From Lachnospiraceae bacterium (GTDB taxonomy: Bacteria; Bacillota; Clostridia; Lachnospirales; Lachnospiraceae), in NCBI GenBank assembly GCA_024690605.1, contig JAILOV010000053.1, positions 1 through 64,000 of the forward strand: a stretch of 64,000 bases of DNA, read 5' to 3'. Shown piece after piece: positions 36,537 to 45,246 of this stretch. The position numbers were made by a program, and so were the translations under genes. The notes below the pieces were generated by a model. The model worked only from the letters and a program-made list of their open reading frames with translations, searched no databases and was not told where the DNA came from. Position 1 is the first letter of the stretch, and the number at the start of each line of letters is the position of its first letter.

Positions 36537-37631
36537 ATGGGAGAGAAAAAGGAAAAAAGAGAATATCCCGCATCGATCTGGGTGAAGCGCTTTCTCGTGT
36601 CCACGGCAGTCGTGCTCGCTGTTGTCTGCGCGGCAACGGCGATCCTTGATCCGTTCTTTCATTATCACGCGCCGCTGAACGGATTTTTCTACACACTGTC
36701 CGATCAGAGGTGCCAGAATGACGGGATCACGAAGCACTTTTCCTATGATGCCGTCATCACTGGGACGAGCATGGCGGAAAACTTCAGGGCCAGTGAGTTT
36801 GACGGACTGTTTCGGACCACATCGATCAAAGTCCCTTATCCCGGCGGGACATTCCGCGAGATCGGGGACAATCTGCGGACCGCTTTCCGGACACATGACG
36901 GGATCCGCTATGTGCTGCGCGGACTGGACTATTCCCATCTGACCGAGGACCCGATGCTCCTGCGAACGGACATGGGAGAGTATCCTTCCTATCTCTACGA
37001 TCGGAACCCGTTTAATGACGTGGAATACCTGTGCAACCGCAGCGCTTTTCTGGAGTATATCCTGCCGATGCTCGCGCGCAGGATGCGGGGCGTTGCCGGT
37101 GGCGTCACGGATTTTGACAGCTACAGCTACAGCGGTGCATCCGCCTATGGTGCGGAGATCGCCCTGGGAGACAGGCGTTCGTTTTCACCGGACAGAAACG
37201 AGCATTCCGGTCTGACGGATGAGGAGCGGGAAACGGTGCGGGAGAATATCCGCAGAAACGTGACATCGATCGCCGAAGAGAATCCCGATACTTCGTTTTT
37301 GTACTTTTTTACGCCGTACAGCGTGATCTGGTACGGCGCTCTTCTGGAGGAGGGACGGTTCGGGAAACAGCTGGAAGCCGAGCGGATCGCAGCGGAGGAA
37401 ATGTTTGCCCTGCCAAATATCCGGGTCTTTTCGTTCAGCGCGGACGCCTCGGTCACAACGGATCTGTCGCATTACAAGGATCCCGGTCATTATTCCCCCG
37501 AGATCAGCAGTCTGATCCTGAACCGGATCGCTGCGGGCGAAAATGAACTTACGCCGCAGGATCTGGAGGATTATCTGACGGCCGAGGATTCTCTGTACCG
37601 GTCTTTTGACTACGATTCCTTAATACCATGA
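36537..37631 (+). CDS. SGNH-like partner of the MBOAT acyltransferase
   Basis: A 364-residue protein starting at ATG 36537 (an in-frame GTG at 36534 is equally possible). One membrane helix at about 18-40 precedes an extracytoplasmic domain. ITGTSMAENF is in the position of the SGNH Ser motif, and DLSHYKDPGHYS near residue 315 supplies an Asp/His pair. This matches the AlgX/DltD-like partners that finish acyl transfer outside the cell. Its last 83 bases overlap the convergent gene on the other strand. Confidence 0.65.
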   Translation: MGEKKEKREYPASIWVKRFLVSTAVVLAVVCAATAILDPFFHYHAPLNGFFYTLSDQRCQNDGITKHFSYDAVITGTSMAENFRASEFDGLFRTTSIKVPYPGGTFREIGDNLRTAFRTHDGIRYVLRGLDYSHLTEDPMLLRTDMGEYPSYLYDRNPFNDVEYLCNRSAFLEYILPMLARRMRGVAGGVTDFDSYSYSGASAYGAEIALGDRRSFSPDRNEHSGLTDEERETVRENIRRNVTSIAEENPDTSFLYFFTPYSVIWYGALLEEGRFGKQLEAERIAAEEMFALPNIRVFSFSADASVTTDLSHYKDPGHYSPEISSLILNRIAAGENELTPQDLEDYLTAEDSLYRSFDYDSLIP

Positions 37632-39843
37632 TAAGAAGCAGGATCCATCCTGTGAGAGAACAGAATTCCGCCGCACGCCACAGGACCGGCTCCGAGAATC
37701 CGACCGTCACGGTTCCGTCGAAACCTGCCGGAAGCGTGACGCGCACCCGGAAATCGTCGCCGGTGGTGACCGGCAGGGCGCCGTCGGCCCCTTTTGCGTG
37801 ATATCCTCTGTAATTCTGGAGCGGGAGCTCCACCCATCCTTCTTTCCCCGCGCTGTTTATGACCGAGAGAGAAAACTTTGTCCGTTTCCGCTGAACATCG
37901 CGAAGCGTAACGGAATCATCGCTGACGCGCGTGATCTGATCGCGCAGACGGTCGACATCCGATCCCTGAAACCGGTACATGGAGTCGTTGTCTATGAGCG
38001 GAGCGGAGATCTGATCCACATTCATCGGGCGGATGATATAGCTGTTCGTCGCGTTTCGTTCCGAGATAAAGGATACGGCGGACCAGACGCAGAGGATCGC
38101 GAGGGACACGATGAATGCGGATGACCGTCGGGCGGAGCTGTCCTTTCGCAGCTTTGCCGCGATCAGCACCGCACACAAAGAGAGCAGGATCGTTGCGATC
38201 GTCAGATAGCGCCACGGGTACTGCACGCGGTTGAGAAGGCGGGAAAGCGGGGGGACGGACAGGACCAGCCGGTCGTAGGGGAAATAGCAGGTGGACATCC
38301 ACAGCGCCAGCAGACTGAACAAGCCGAGGGACAGAAGCTTCTTTCGCAGCTCTCTGCCGGTGTCCGACAGCAGCAGGGAAAAAACGGCAAACAGCACGAG
38401 TAGCAGGGGAAGACCGAGACCGAGGGGCATTTCCCCGGACATGGCAAAGGATTCCGTCAGCGGCACGGCACCGGCCGTCATGTCCCCTCTCACGGAAAAG
38501 ATCTGTGCCGGCCAGGCGCCCTCTGCCTGGATCATGCTGTTCTGATGTTCCACCATGAGATCATGGGAGAGATAGTAGTCCGCAAACGGGACGAGGAAAC
38601 CGAGATTCAGGATGACTGTCGCGGCAGCGGCAGTGAAGAGCGTGCACCAGCGTCTGCCCTGCAGGAGATTCCGGATGAAGACCGCACAGAACAGGAAGGC
38701 GAAAACGGAGACCATGATGCTGCTCAAAAGATGGGTCTGCAGCAGCCCGGTATAACCGATCACAAGGCAGAGAAACGCCTTTTTCCTGGCAGCGCGTTCC
38801 CCGTCTTCGCCGCGGGAGCCTCCGCTCAGCAGCAGGAAAAAACCGAGTGCGATGAGCGGAAGAAAGGCCATGGCCGTATATTCCCCCGCTGCGGCGCGGA
38901 TGTAGAGATCCGTCAGACGCCACATGGAAAGGGAGTACAGGGCGCTTCCGAACAGGCCGGCGTCCGGATCGCCGGAGATCTCCGAGAAGGCGTACCAGGC
39001 AAGAACGGCTGTGAGTGCGTTGATAAGGAGCACGTAGAACGTGTAGCATTTCCAAAGCGGACAGCCCAGCAGATGCAGGATGGCGGCCGGATAAAGAAAC
39101 GCATCGCCGTAGAGGACCCCCAGAGGATAACCCTGATCGTTCAGGAAAAAGGAATACAGACGCACGGGAAATTCGCCGCCAGCGATCCCGTCAGCGATCC
39201 CGGCGATGCGGGCGATGTGGAAATCCGCGTCCTGACCGCCGGGGATGTGACTCATCAGAAAACCCAGACTGCCGAGCAGCACGATCCCGACCAGACCGAT
39301 GAGGCAGCGTCTCTTCTGCGGGGAGGTACTACGGGCCCTGCGGACAAAAACAACAATGACCCAGAGGAACATCAGGACCCCGAAGAACCGCAGCGCTGTA
39401 TAAGCGGCGGAAAGACCCCTTCTGCGCAGGATGTCCACGGAAAGGATCTGCAGGTTTCCCTCGGCTTCCACGGATCCGACCAGACCGGAGAAGGTGACAC
39501 CGGTGCCCGCGATGTAGATGAGGGAGGAGATATGATCGGCATAGGGAGGCAGGAGCGTGTTGTTTGTCTGCACGGACCAGACCGGCAGATCGTGTCCGGG
39601 AAAGATCTGCAGCATACCGTAGGCGTCGGTTCTGTATCGGATGGCGACGGAATAGATGCCGCTCTCTGCGGTCAGCTCCGGGATGTTGACGGCATCCACG
39701 GCTTCCACGCCGGCGTCGGAAACATCACAGGACCAGAGCGGCTCCCGGGAGGGATTTCCCAGGTAGGAAGTGAGAAAAATCAGAACGGAAAGGAGCAGCG
39801 CGACAGCGGGGAACAGCGGAAGCAGCAGGCGGATTTGTTTCAT
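37549..39843 (-). CDS. Large polytopic membrane protein, YfhO/GT-C-like
   Basis: A 764-residue protein with about twelve to fourteen membrane helices and a soluble beta domain near the N-terminus (residues 30-140). GFLMSHIPGGQDADFHIARI resembles the first extracytoplasmic loop of GT-C glycosyltransferases, where an Asp pair is catalytic. The late part returns to a beta-rich segment before a final helix and a short polar tail. This layout resembles the YfhO family, which glycosylates wall polymers from lipid-linked sugars. It overlaps the next minus-strand gene by four bases. Confidence 0.65.
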   Translation of the reverse strand: MKQIRLLLPLFPAVALLLSVLIFLTSYLGNPSREPLWSCDVSDAGVEAVDAVNIPELTAESGIYSVAIRYRTDAYGMLQIFPGHDLPVWSVQTNNTLLPPYADHISSLIYIAGTGVTFSGLVGSVEAEGNLQILSVDILRRRGLSAAYTALRFFGVLMFLWVIVVFVRRARSTSPQKRRCLIGLVGIVLLGSLGFLMSHIPGGQDADFHIARIAGIADGIAGGEFPVRLYSFFLNDQGYPLGVLYGDAFLYPAAILHLLGCPLWKCYTFYVLLINALTAVLAWYAFSEISGDPDAGLFGSALYSLSMWRLTDLYIRAAAGEYTAMAFLPLIALGFFLLLSGGSRGEDGERAARKKAFLCLVIGYTGLLQTHLLSSIMVSVFAFLFCAVFIRNLLQGRRWCTLFTAAAATVILNLGFLVPFADYYLSHDLMVEHQNSMIQAEGAWPAQIFSVRGDMTAGAVPLTESFAMSGEMPLGLGLPLLLVLFAVFSLLLSDTGRELRKKLLSLGLFSLLALWMSTCYFPYDRLVLSVPPLSRLLNRVQYPWRYLTIATILLSLCAVLIAAKLRKDSSARRSSAFIVSLAILCVWSAVSFISERNATNSYIIRPMNVDQISAPLIDNDSMYRFQGSDVDRLRDQITRVSDDSVTLRDVQRKRTKFSLSVINSAGKEGWVELPLQNYRGYHAKGADGALPVTTGDDFRVRVTLPAGFDGTVTVGFSEPVLWRAAEFCSLTGWILLLIMVLRNRSQKTGTENPRPSDNPPDPAA

Positions 39844-41336
39844 TTTTTTTTCCTCTCTGGCAGGACGGCAACCGTCATGATAAGGAGCATCTCATAGAAA
39901 AGTCCCATGCTGTAGATCATGTAGCGGGACTGCGCGAACATGATAAGGCTCACGGCAGCTACATTGATGAGCATACCGCCGAGCACGATCTCCGCGGCCA
40001 GAACGACCGGCAGGTCGTGCTTCCGGATAACGAGCAGATAGAGCAGCAGGTAGACAGCATAGATGATGACGGTGTAGAGCTGCAGCTGCGGCATGGTGCG
40101 GGCGACAGAGTTCATCAGGCCGTCCAGCAGATTCGCTCCGAGCGTGACGGGAGAGATCGGCGGCATGCGTCTGCGCAGAGCCGCGTTGATGATGCCGATG
40201 ATCCTGTCATAGACAAGTGCATGCATCGGTTCGGTCAGGATGAGGGTGCCGTTTTCGTCCGCGGAGAGGTAGGGCGTGAGATCCACGCCGCATCCCGTGT
40301 ATTCTCCGGGTGCAGCTCCGTTGCAGATGGCGAGCCGTGCGTCGATATAGTCGTCGACCGTGTTCAGTGTCGCGTCGAAACCGATATCGTCGTAGCTCCA
40401 CGAGAAATGATCGGCGAGCGTGATCCAGTCGGCGTTCTCCGGTGCATAGGAAATGGGGAGCTCCTCGCGCTCGCAGTTGTCCAGGATCTTCAGAAAAAGT
40501 GTCCGTTCATCGGCGTTGGTATCCGGATCGAACAGATCCGCGTCCGCCCTGGTCGCGGTGTACATGGCTGTGCAGTAAAAGGCTTTATTTCCGAACGTGT
40601 GACGGATGGCGGCACCGTGCAGCAGGTAATTGTATGCGCATTCGCCGGCGGCGGACAGCAGATAAGCGGAAGCGCAGACGAGTAGGGCGGCAAGGAAACG
40701 CCGAAAACGTCTGTTTTTGCCGAGTACATCGTGAAGAAGGGACATGCAGATGACCAGCGCGGGCGCTACGAGCATCTGAGAACGGAGAGACAGCATCAGG
40801 AAGATGCAGATACCGACGGCAGCCAGATGTCTCTTTCTGTCATAGCGCATCCAGAGCCACAGATCGATGCAGAAAAGAATGTAGAGCGGCATGGCCAGAC
40901 TCTCGCTCAGGATGCTCTCCGCATACATGGAGCTGCGTTTTGCGGCGAAGCGGTTCAGGAGAGAGACAGCAAGCTGAAGCAGAACGGCCGCAGTGCCGAG
41001 CAGTCGGGGGAATGGTCTCGCTGCCTGCCGCAGCTGTTTTTCTACAACAAAACCGATCCGCCAGGCGGCATAACCGTTCAGGACGGCGGCACCCAGTATG
41101 GAACAGAACAGGTAACAGGGCTGATCATAGAGAAGAGGGTCGCTCCCGAAGACGGTTCGGAAAAACAGAAGCCATAGCGGATAGAGCGGAGGCCGGGAAA
41201 GATCCATGGTGACATAACTCTCGGAATCGACACACCAGACCGGGCCGTCGATCACCGCGAAGATCAGGTAAAAGGCGATACAGCCGATGAGGGAAAGAGC
41301 CGGAAGGAGTCTGATTTTGCGTGTGCCGTTCTGCAT
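39840..41336 (-). CDS. Polytopic membrane protein, GT-C-like
   Basis: About 498 residues from ATG 41336; an in-frame TTG at 41354 would add six residues. Neither has a ribosome binding site. A promoter predicts transcription starting at or near this ATG. There are about ten membrane helices. The first loop has VDSESYVTMDLSRPPLYPLW, in the position of the acidic catalytic loop of GT-C enzymes. It may be a glycosyltransferase using a polyprenyl-phosphate sugar. It is transcribed away from the main cluster, with its 3' neighbour overlapping by four bases. Confidence 0.6.
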   Translation of the reverse strand: MQNGTRKIRLLPALSLIGCIAFYLIFAVIDGPVWCVDSESYVTMDLSRPPLYPLWLLFFRTVFGSDPLLYDQPCYLFCSILGAAVLNGYAAWRIGFVVEKQLRQAARPFPRLLGTAAVLLQLAVSLLNRFAAKRSSMYAESILSESLAMPLYILFCIDLWLWMRYDRKRHLAAVGICIFLMLSLRSQMLVAPALVICMSLLHDVLGKNRRFRRFLAALLVCASAYLLSAAGECAYNYLLHGAAIRHTFGNKAFYCTAMYTATRADADLFDPDTNADERTLFLKILDNCEREELPISYAPENADWITLADHFSWSYDDIGFDATLNTVDDYIDARLAICNGAAPGEYTGCGVDLTPYLSADENGTLILTEPMHALVYDRIIGIINAALRRRMPPISPVTLGANLLDGLMNSVARTMPQLQLYTVIIYAVYLLLYLLVIRKHDLPVVLAAEIVLGGMLINVAAVSLIMFAQSRYMIYSMGLFYEMLLIMTVAVLPERKKK

Positions 41337-41342
41337 GGGGAA

Positions 41343-41371
41343 ATCGTAAAACAAATGCGGATGGATGTCAA
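41343..41371 (-). promoter_or_regulatory. Strong minus-strand promoter
   Basis: On the minus strand: consensus TTGACA (41371-41366), 17-base spacer, TACGAT (41348-41343). Start seven bases on would be at 41336, the A of the ATG. The same pair of boxes precedes the SRP RNA. Confidence 0.75.
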
Positions 41372-41384
41372 ATCGCGGGCGGTG

Positions 41385-41393
41385 TGATATAAT
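41385..41393 (+). promoter_or_regulatory. Extended -10 promoter of the pyrophosphorylase gene
   Basis: TGATATAAT, within TGTGATATAAT: perfect -10 plus TGn. It faces away from the minus-strand promoter; the region expected for its -35 overlaps that promoter's TTGACA. Confidence 0.65.
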
Positions 41394-41462
41394 AAAAACA
41401 CTTTTGACCTGATTATCATGATGGAATCAAACACAACCAAACAGAAATAAAAAGGAGACAGC

Positions 41463-42689
41463 ATGACGCTTTCACAGGCACGGGAAAAGTTGGAAAAGTT
41501 CGGGCAGTCCCATGTGCTGCAATACTGGGACGAATTAAATGAGGAGCAGCAAGAGGCGCTTCTTGCGCAGATCGATCGGACGGACTTTGCCGTTCTCGAG
41601 AACTGTGCGAAGCGCGGACATACCTACCCGCGGGGTGAATTTGCGCCGATGAAGACGATGGAACTACCGGAGATCGCATCGAAGCGGGAGGAGTTTGCGG
41701 AAACCGGCAGGGAAGCGATCCGGAACGGCAAGGTGGCGGCGGTGCTTCTCGCGGGCGGCATGGGAACACGTCTTGGCTCGGACAATCCCAAGGGCATGTA
41801 TGACATCGGGCTGACAAAGCATGTGTATATCTTCCAGAGGCTGATCGAAAATCTGCTGGATGTCGTGAAGGAAACAGAGGCCTATCCCCGTCTGTTCATC
41901 ATGACAAGCGAGAAGAACCACGACGCGACAACGGCGTTTCTTAAGGAGCACGACTATTTCGGATACCGGTCGGACCGCGTCACCTTTTTCATGCAGGATA
42001 TGGCACCCGCATCCGATTATGACGGCAGGGTCTACATGGACAGCAAGTGGCAGATCTCAACCTCGCCGAACGGAAATGCCGGATGGTTTTCCTCTCTGAT
42101 CAAGGCGGGACTTCTGCCGCTCGTTAAAGAAGAGGGGATCGAGTGGATGAACATCTTTGCTGTGGACAATGTCCTGCAGAGGATCGCGGATCCTGTCTTC
42201 GTCGGCGCGACGATCCGGGCCGGCGTTGAGGCGGGAGAAAAGGTTGTGCGCAAGAATGCGCCGGATGAGCGTGTCGGCGTGGTGTGTCTCGAGGACGGGC
42301 GCCCTTCGATCGTGGAATATTATGAACTGTCGCAGGAGATGATGGATGCCAGAGACGATAAGGGTGAGCCGGCTTATAATTTCGGTGTTATCCTGAACTA
42401 TCTGTTCCGCATGGACGCTCTGGAACGCATCGCCAAAGATACGCTGCCTCTGCATGTTGTGGAGAAGAAGATCCCGCACATGGATGAGAACGGACAGACG
42501 GTGAAGCCCGCGGAGCCGAACGGATGCAAGTTTGAGCAGCTGGTCCTGGATATGATCCATCAGTTCTCCGATTGTCTTCCGTTTGAGGTTGAGCGCGAGC
42601 GGGAATTCGCCCCCATCAAGAATCCCACAGGTGTGGACTCGGTGGAGAGCGCGAGGGAACTGTGTAAAAAGAACGGCATTGAGCTGTAA
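41463..42689 (+). CDS. UDPGP-family (UAP1-like) sugar nucleotide pyrophosphorylase
   Basis: A 408-residue enzyme of the eukaryote-like UDPGP type 1 family, which makes UDP-GlcNAc or UDP-glucose from UTP and the sugar-1-phosphate. It has LLAGGMGTRLGSDNPKGMYDIG (nucleotide binding, first 20 residues decisive), FAVDNVL, CLEDGRPSIVEYYELS and a C-terminal REREFAPIKNPTGVDS. AAAAGGAG precedes the ATG. galE follows after 17 bases, so the pair supplies UDP-sugars. UAP-like motifs favour UDP-N-acetylhexosamine, but specificity is not certain. Confidence 0.85.
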   Translation: MTLSQAREKLEKFGQSHVLQYWDELNEEQQEALLAQIDRTDFAVLENCAKRGHTYPRGEFAPMKTMELPEIASKREEFAETGREAIRNGKVAAVLLAGGMGTRLGSDNPKGMYDIGLTKHVYIFQRLIENLLDVVKETEAYPRLFIMTSEKNHDATTAFLKEHDYFGYRSDRVTFFMQDMAPASDYDGRVYMDSKWQISTSPNGNAGWFSSLIKAGLLPLVKEEGIEWMNIFAVDNVLQRIADPVFVGATIRAGVEAGEKVVRKNAPDERVGVVCLEDGRPSIVEYYELSQEMMDARDDKGEPAYNFGVILNYLFRMDALERIAKDTLPLHVVEKKIPHMDENGQTVKPAEPNGCKFEQLVLDMIHQFSDCLPFEVEREREFAPIKNPTGVDSVESARELCKKNGIEL

Positions 42690-42706
42690 AGAAAGGCGGC
42701 ATTAAT

Positions 42707-43723
42707 ATGGCAATACTGGTGACGGGAGGTGCTGGCTATATCGGCAGCCATACGGTGGTGGAGCTGCAGCAGGCGGGACATGAGGTGGTGATCCTGGACA
42801 ATCTGAGCAACGCGGACGAGCGCGTGCTGCAGCGTCTGCAGGCGATCACCGGGAAAGCGGCGACCTTTTACCGGGCGGATATACGGGACCGAAAGGCGCT
42901 GTCTGAGGTCTTTGAAAAGGAAAAGATCGAGAGCGTGATCCATTTCGCGGGACTCAAGGCCGTCGGAGAGTCGGTGGAAAAGCCGTGGGAATACTATGAC
43001 AACAACATCACCGGCACGCTGACACTGGTTGATGAGATGCGTCGGCATGGTGTGAAGAACATCATCTTCTCCTCTTCTTCAACGGTTTACGGAGAGCCGG
43101 ACGCGGTTCCGGTGACGGAGGAATCTCCGAAAAAAGCATGCACCAACCCCTATGGCTGGACGAAATCCATGCTGGAGCAGATCCTGTCCGACATGCAGGC
43201 AGCCGATCATGAGTGGAATGTGGTGCTGTTGCGCTATTTCAATCCCATCGGCGCGCACCGATCGGGCACGATCGGAGAGAACCCGAACGGCATTCCGAAC
43301 AATCTGATGCCCTATATCACACAGGTCGCAGTCGGCAAGCTTAAGGAACTCAACGTGTTCGGCGATGATTATCCGACGAAGGACGGTACGGGTGTGCGCG
43401 ACTATATCCATGTGGTCGATCTGGCAAAGGGTCATGTGAAGGCGCTCGCAAAACTGACGCCCGGAAGCGGGCTGAACATCTACAATCTCGGCACGGGAAC
43501 CGGCTACAGCGTACTGGAGATCGTGAAGAATTTTGAGGAGGCGAGCGGTGTGAAGATCCCTTATGTCATACGCCCGCGCCGCGCAGGCGATATCGCCTGC
43601 AACTATGCCAGCGCGGAAAAGGCAAAACGGGAGCTCGGCTGGGTTGCGGAGAACGGCATCCGGGAGATGTGTGAGGATTCCTGGCGCTGGCAGAAGAACA
43701 ACCCGAACGGTTACGCCGATTAA
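42707..43723 (+). CDS. galE: UDP-glucose 4-epimerase
   Basis: A 338-residue SDR enzyme interconverting UDP-glucose and UDP-galactose. It shows GGAGYIGSHT, LDNLSNAD, HFAGLKAVGESV, FSSSSTVYGEPD, catalytic NPYGWTK, RYFNPIGAH and a late NYASAEKAKRELGW, the full set for GalE. Length is standard. AAAGGCGG lies before the ATG. Confidence 0.95.
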   Translation: MAILVTGGAGYIGSHTVVELQQAGHEVVILDNLSNADERVLQRLQAITGKAATFYRADIRDRKALSEVFEKEKIESVIHFAGLKAVGESVEKPWEYYDNNITGTLTLVDEMRRHGVKNIIFSSSSTVYGEPDAVPVTEESPKKACTNPYGWTKSMLEQILSDMQAADHEWNVVLLRYFNPIGAHRSGTIGENPNGIPNNLMPYITQVAVGKLKELNVFGDDYPTKDGTGVRDYIHVVDLAKGHVKALAKLTPGSGLNIYNLGTGTGYSVLEIVKNFEEASGVKIPYVIRPRRAGDIACNYASAEKAKRELGWVAENGIREMCEDSWRWQKNNPNGYAD

Positions 43724-43743
43724 GCCGCAGACGGTGTGAAGCG

Positions 43744-44007
43744 ATGTTTCGACTGTGGGTGAAACTGATCGCGGACAACCACCTGCTCCGGGATATGGTG
43801 GTGGAGGACGACGGACCGGAGAACCGCACGAAAAAGATCAAAAACGCCATCGATCGGGCATGCACAGGCTTTGACCTGCCGCGGCCGATCTGGCTGGCTT
43901 CGACGGTTGAGGAGTTCAGGATGCACGACAAGTGCCGGTTCACCAGGGACGCGTTCATCGAGAGCGTCCCCTTTGACTATATGGAAATTCAGGTGTTGGA
44001 ATCATAA
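43744..44007 (+). CDS. Small protein of unknown function
   Basis: An 87-residue protein I cannot assign. It is mostly polar with no signal peptide; an N-terminal FRLWVKLIADNHLLRDM helix precedes a conserved-looking C-terminal FTRDAFIESVPFDYMEIQVLE segment. It follows galE by 20 bases and is followed ten bases later by the PucR-type regulator, with ordinary codon use, so it is probably a real gene of the same transcript. Confidence 0.65.
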   Translation: MFRLWVKLIADNHLLRDMVVEDDGPENRTKKIKNAIDRACTGFDLPRPIWLASTVEEFRMHDKCRFTRDAFIESVPFDYMEIQVLES

Positions 44008-44017
44008 GGAAGGGATC

Positions 44018-45052
44018 ATGATCACGAAACAGACGATCAGGCACAGCATCGAGGAACTGGCGTCGATCACGGGGACCGCGATCACGGTTTATGACCTCAA
44101 GGACGAGATCATCGCCCGGGCGGGGGAGACCGGAAACAAAAAAGGCAGGGATTCCGAAAAGCGGCCGGTCGAGGATGACGAACAGGTGCGCTACTTCCTG
44201 TCCGTTTCCGGAAAGAATGCCGAAATGGTCGCGCAGATCGCCGTTTCCCAGCTGCATGAGCTTCTGATCGCCTATCAGGACCGCTTTGACAGGAACAATT
44301 TCTTCCAGAATCTTCTGTTGGACAACCTGCTTCTCGTCGACATCTACAATCGGGCAAAAAAGCTCCGTATCGAAGATGTCGTGCGGCGGGTCATCTATCT
44401 GATCGAGGTCGGGTCCGTCGAGGATACCGCAGCCATCGATTATCTGAACGGCATGTTTACGCCGGGCAGCGGGGACTATGTTACGGCTGTCGATGAGACG
44501 AGCGCCATCGTGGTGAAGGCGCTTGCCGAGGACGATACGGAAGCGGATATGGAGGCCGTCGCGGAATCCATCGTCGCCATGCTCAATACCGAGGCGATGA
44601 TCCCGGCCCGCGTCGCTTACGGGACGCCGGTGAACGAACTGAAGGACCTCAGCAAATCCTATAAGGAAGCGATGCTGGCGCTGGAGGTCGGCAGGATCTT
44701 CTATGCGGAGAGCACGGTCAATGCCTATAACACACTGGGGATCGGACGCCTGATCTATCAGCTGCCGGCGAACCTCTGCAGAATGTTCATCAACGAGGTG
44801 TTCGGGGACAGACTGCCGCTGGAGCTGGATGAGGAAACGCGGATCACGATCGACCAGTTTTTCGAGAACGATCTGAACGTGTCGGAGACGGCAAGAAAGC
44901 TGTTTGTGCACAGGAACACGCTGGTCTACCGCATCGACAGACTGCAAAAGGAGATCGGACTGGATATCCGGGATTTCGATGACGCGCTGACGTTGAAGAT
45001 CTCGCTGATGGTGGACAGTTACCTGAAATACCTGGATGGTAAGGGCTTCTAG
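44018..45052 (+). CDS. PucR/CdaR-type transcriptional regulator
   Basis: A 344-residue protein starting at ATG 44018 after AAGGAAGGG. Residues 1-110 are a sensory domain of the diacid-regulator type, the middle is a GGDEF-like CdaR domain, and the C-terminus is a PucR helix-turn-helix: FFENDLNVSETARKLFVHRN followed by TLVYRIDRLQKEIGLDI. Such proteins respond to purine or sugar-acid catabolites. No target operon of that sort lies nearby. It may instead control the upstream sugar-nucleotide genes. Confidence 0.8.
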   Translation: MITKQTIRHSIEELASITGTAITVYDLKDEIIARAGETGNKKGRDSEKRPVEDDEQVRYFLSVSGKNAEMVAQIAVSQLHELLIAYQDRFDRNNFFQNLLLDNLLLVDIYNRAKKLRIEDVVRRVIYLIEVGSVEDTAAIDYLNGMFTPGSGDYVTAVDETSAIVVKALAEDDTEADMEAVAESIVAMLNTEAMIPARVAYGTPVNELKDLSKSYKEAMLALEVGRIFYAESTVNAYNTLGIGRLIYQLPANLCRMFINEVFGDRLPLELDEETRITIDQFFENDLNVSETARKLFVHRNTLVYRIDRLQKEIGLDIRDFDDALTLKISLMVDSYLKYLDGKGF

Positions 45053-45106
45053 GTTGAGGTGGTCATGAGGACTCCGACAGCTGCGCTGCCACCTCATGAC
45101 GATGGC

Positions 45107-45200
45107 TACCGGCACCCCGCAACACAGGCGGAAATCCGCTTAGTGCTGCTTCGTTCCCGACCTGACACGGTTCGCGGGCCCTCCTTGCGCGGGACCGGTA
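45107..45200 (-). ncRNA. ffs: Signal recognition particle RNA (small type)
   Basis: On the minus strand, CAGGTCGGGAACGAAGCAGC carries the universal SRP helix-8 segment (AGGTC-GGAA-GAAGCAGC). The ends pair: TACCGG (45107-45112) with CCGGTA (45195-45200), and CCCGC-type stems lie inside. A consensus promoter 10 bases beyond the 5' end supports transcription start at about 45203. At about 94-97 bases it is the short form without an Alu domain, unlike the Bacillus form. The 3' boundary is approximate; a CATGAGG/CCTCATG hairpin follows downstream of it at 45062-45098. Confidence 0.88.
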
Positions 45201-45209
45201 ACCGCAAAC

Positions 45210-45238
45210 ATCGTAGCGGATGATATGGAAAATGTCAA
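45210..45238 (-). promoter_or_regulatory. Promoter of the SRP RNA gene
   Basis: On the minus strand: TTGACA (45238-45233), 17-base spacer, TACGAT (45215-45210). Start is predicted at about 45203, matching the folded RNA end. Confidence 0.8.
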
Positions 45239-45246
45239 TACGGGAG

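Noticed and set aside
38545-39897. 450-codon plus-strand frame opposite the membrane-protein genes
   Set aside because: It is antisense to a clear polytopic membrane protein, is hydrophilic with a His/Asp/Gly-biased composition, and has no ribosome site.
41336-41354. TTG 41354 as the start of the minus-strand membrane protein
   Set aside because: It lies upstream of the predicted transcription start and has no ribosome site; ATG 41336 is preferred.
45053-45106. CATGAGG/CCTCATG hairpin as a terminator for the SRP RNA or regulator gene
   Set aside because: No T-run follows on either strand, so it is mentioned only as a nearby structure.
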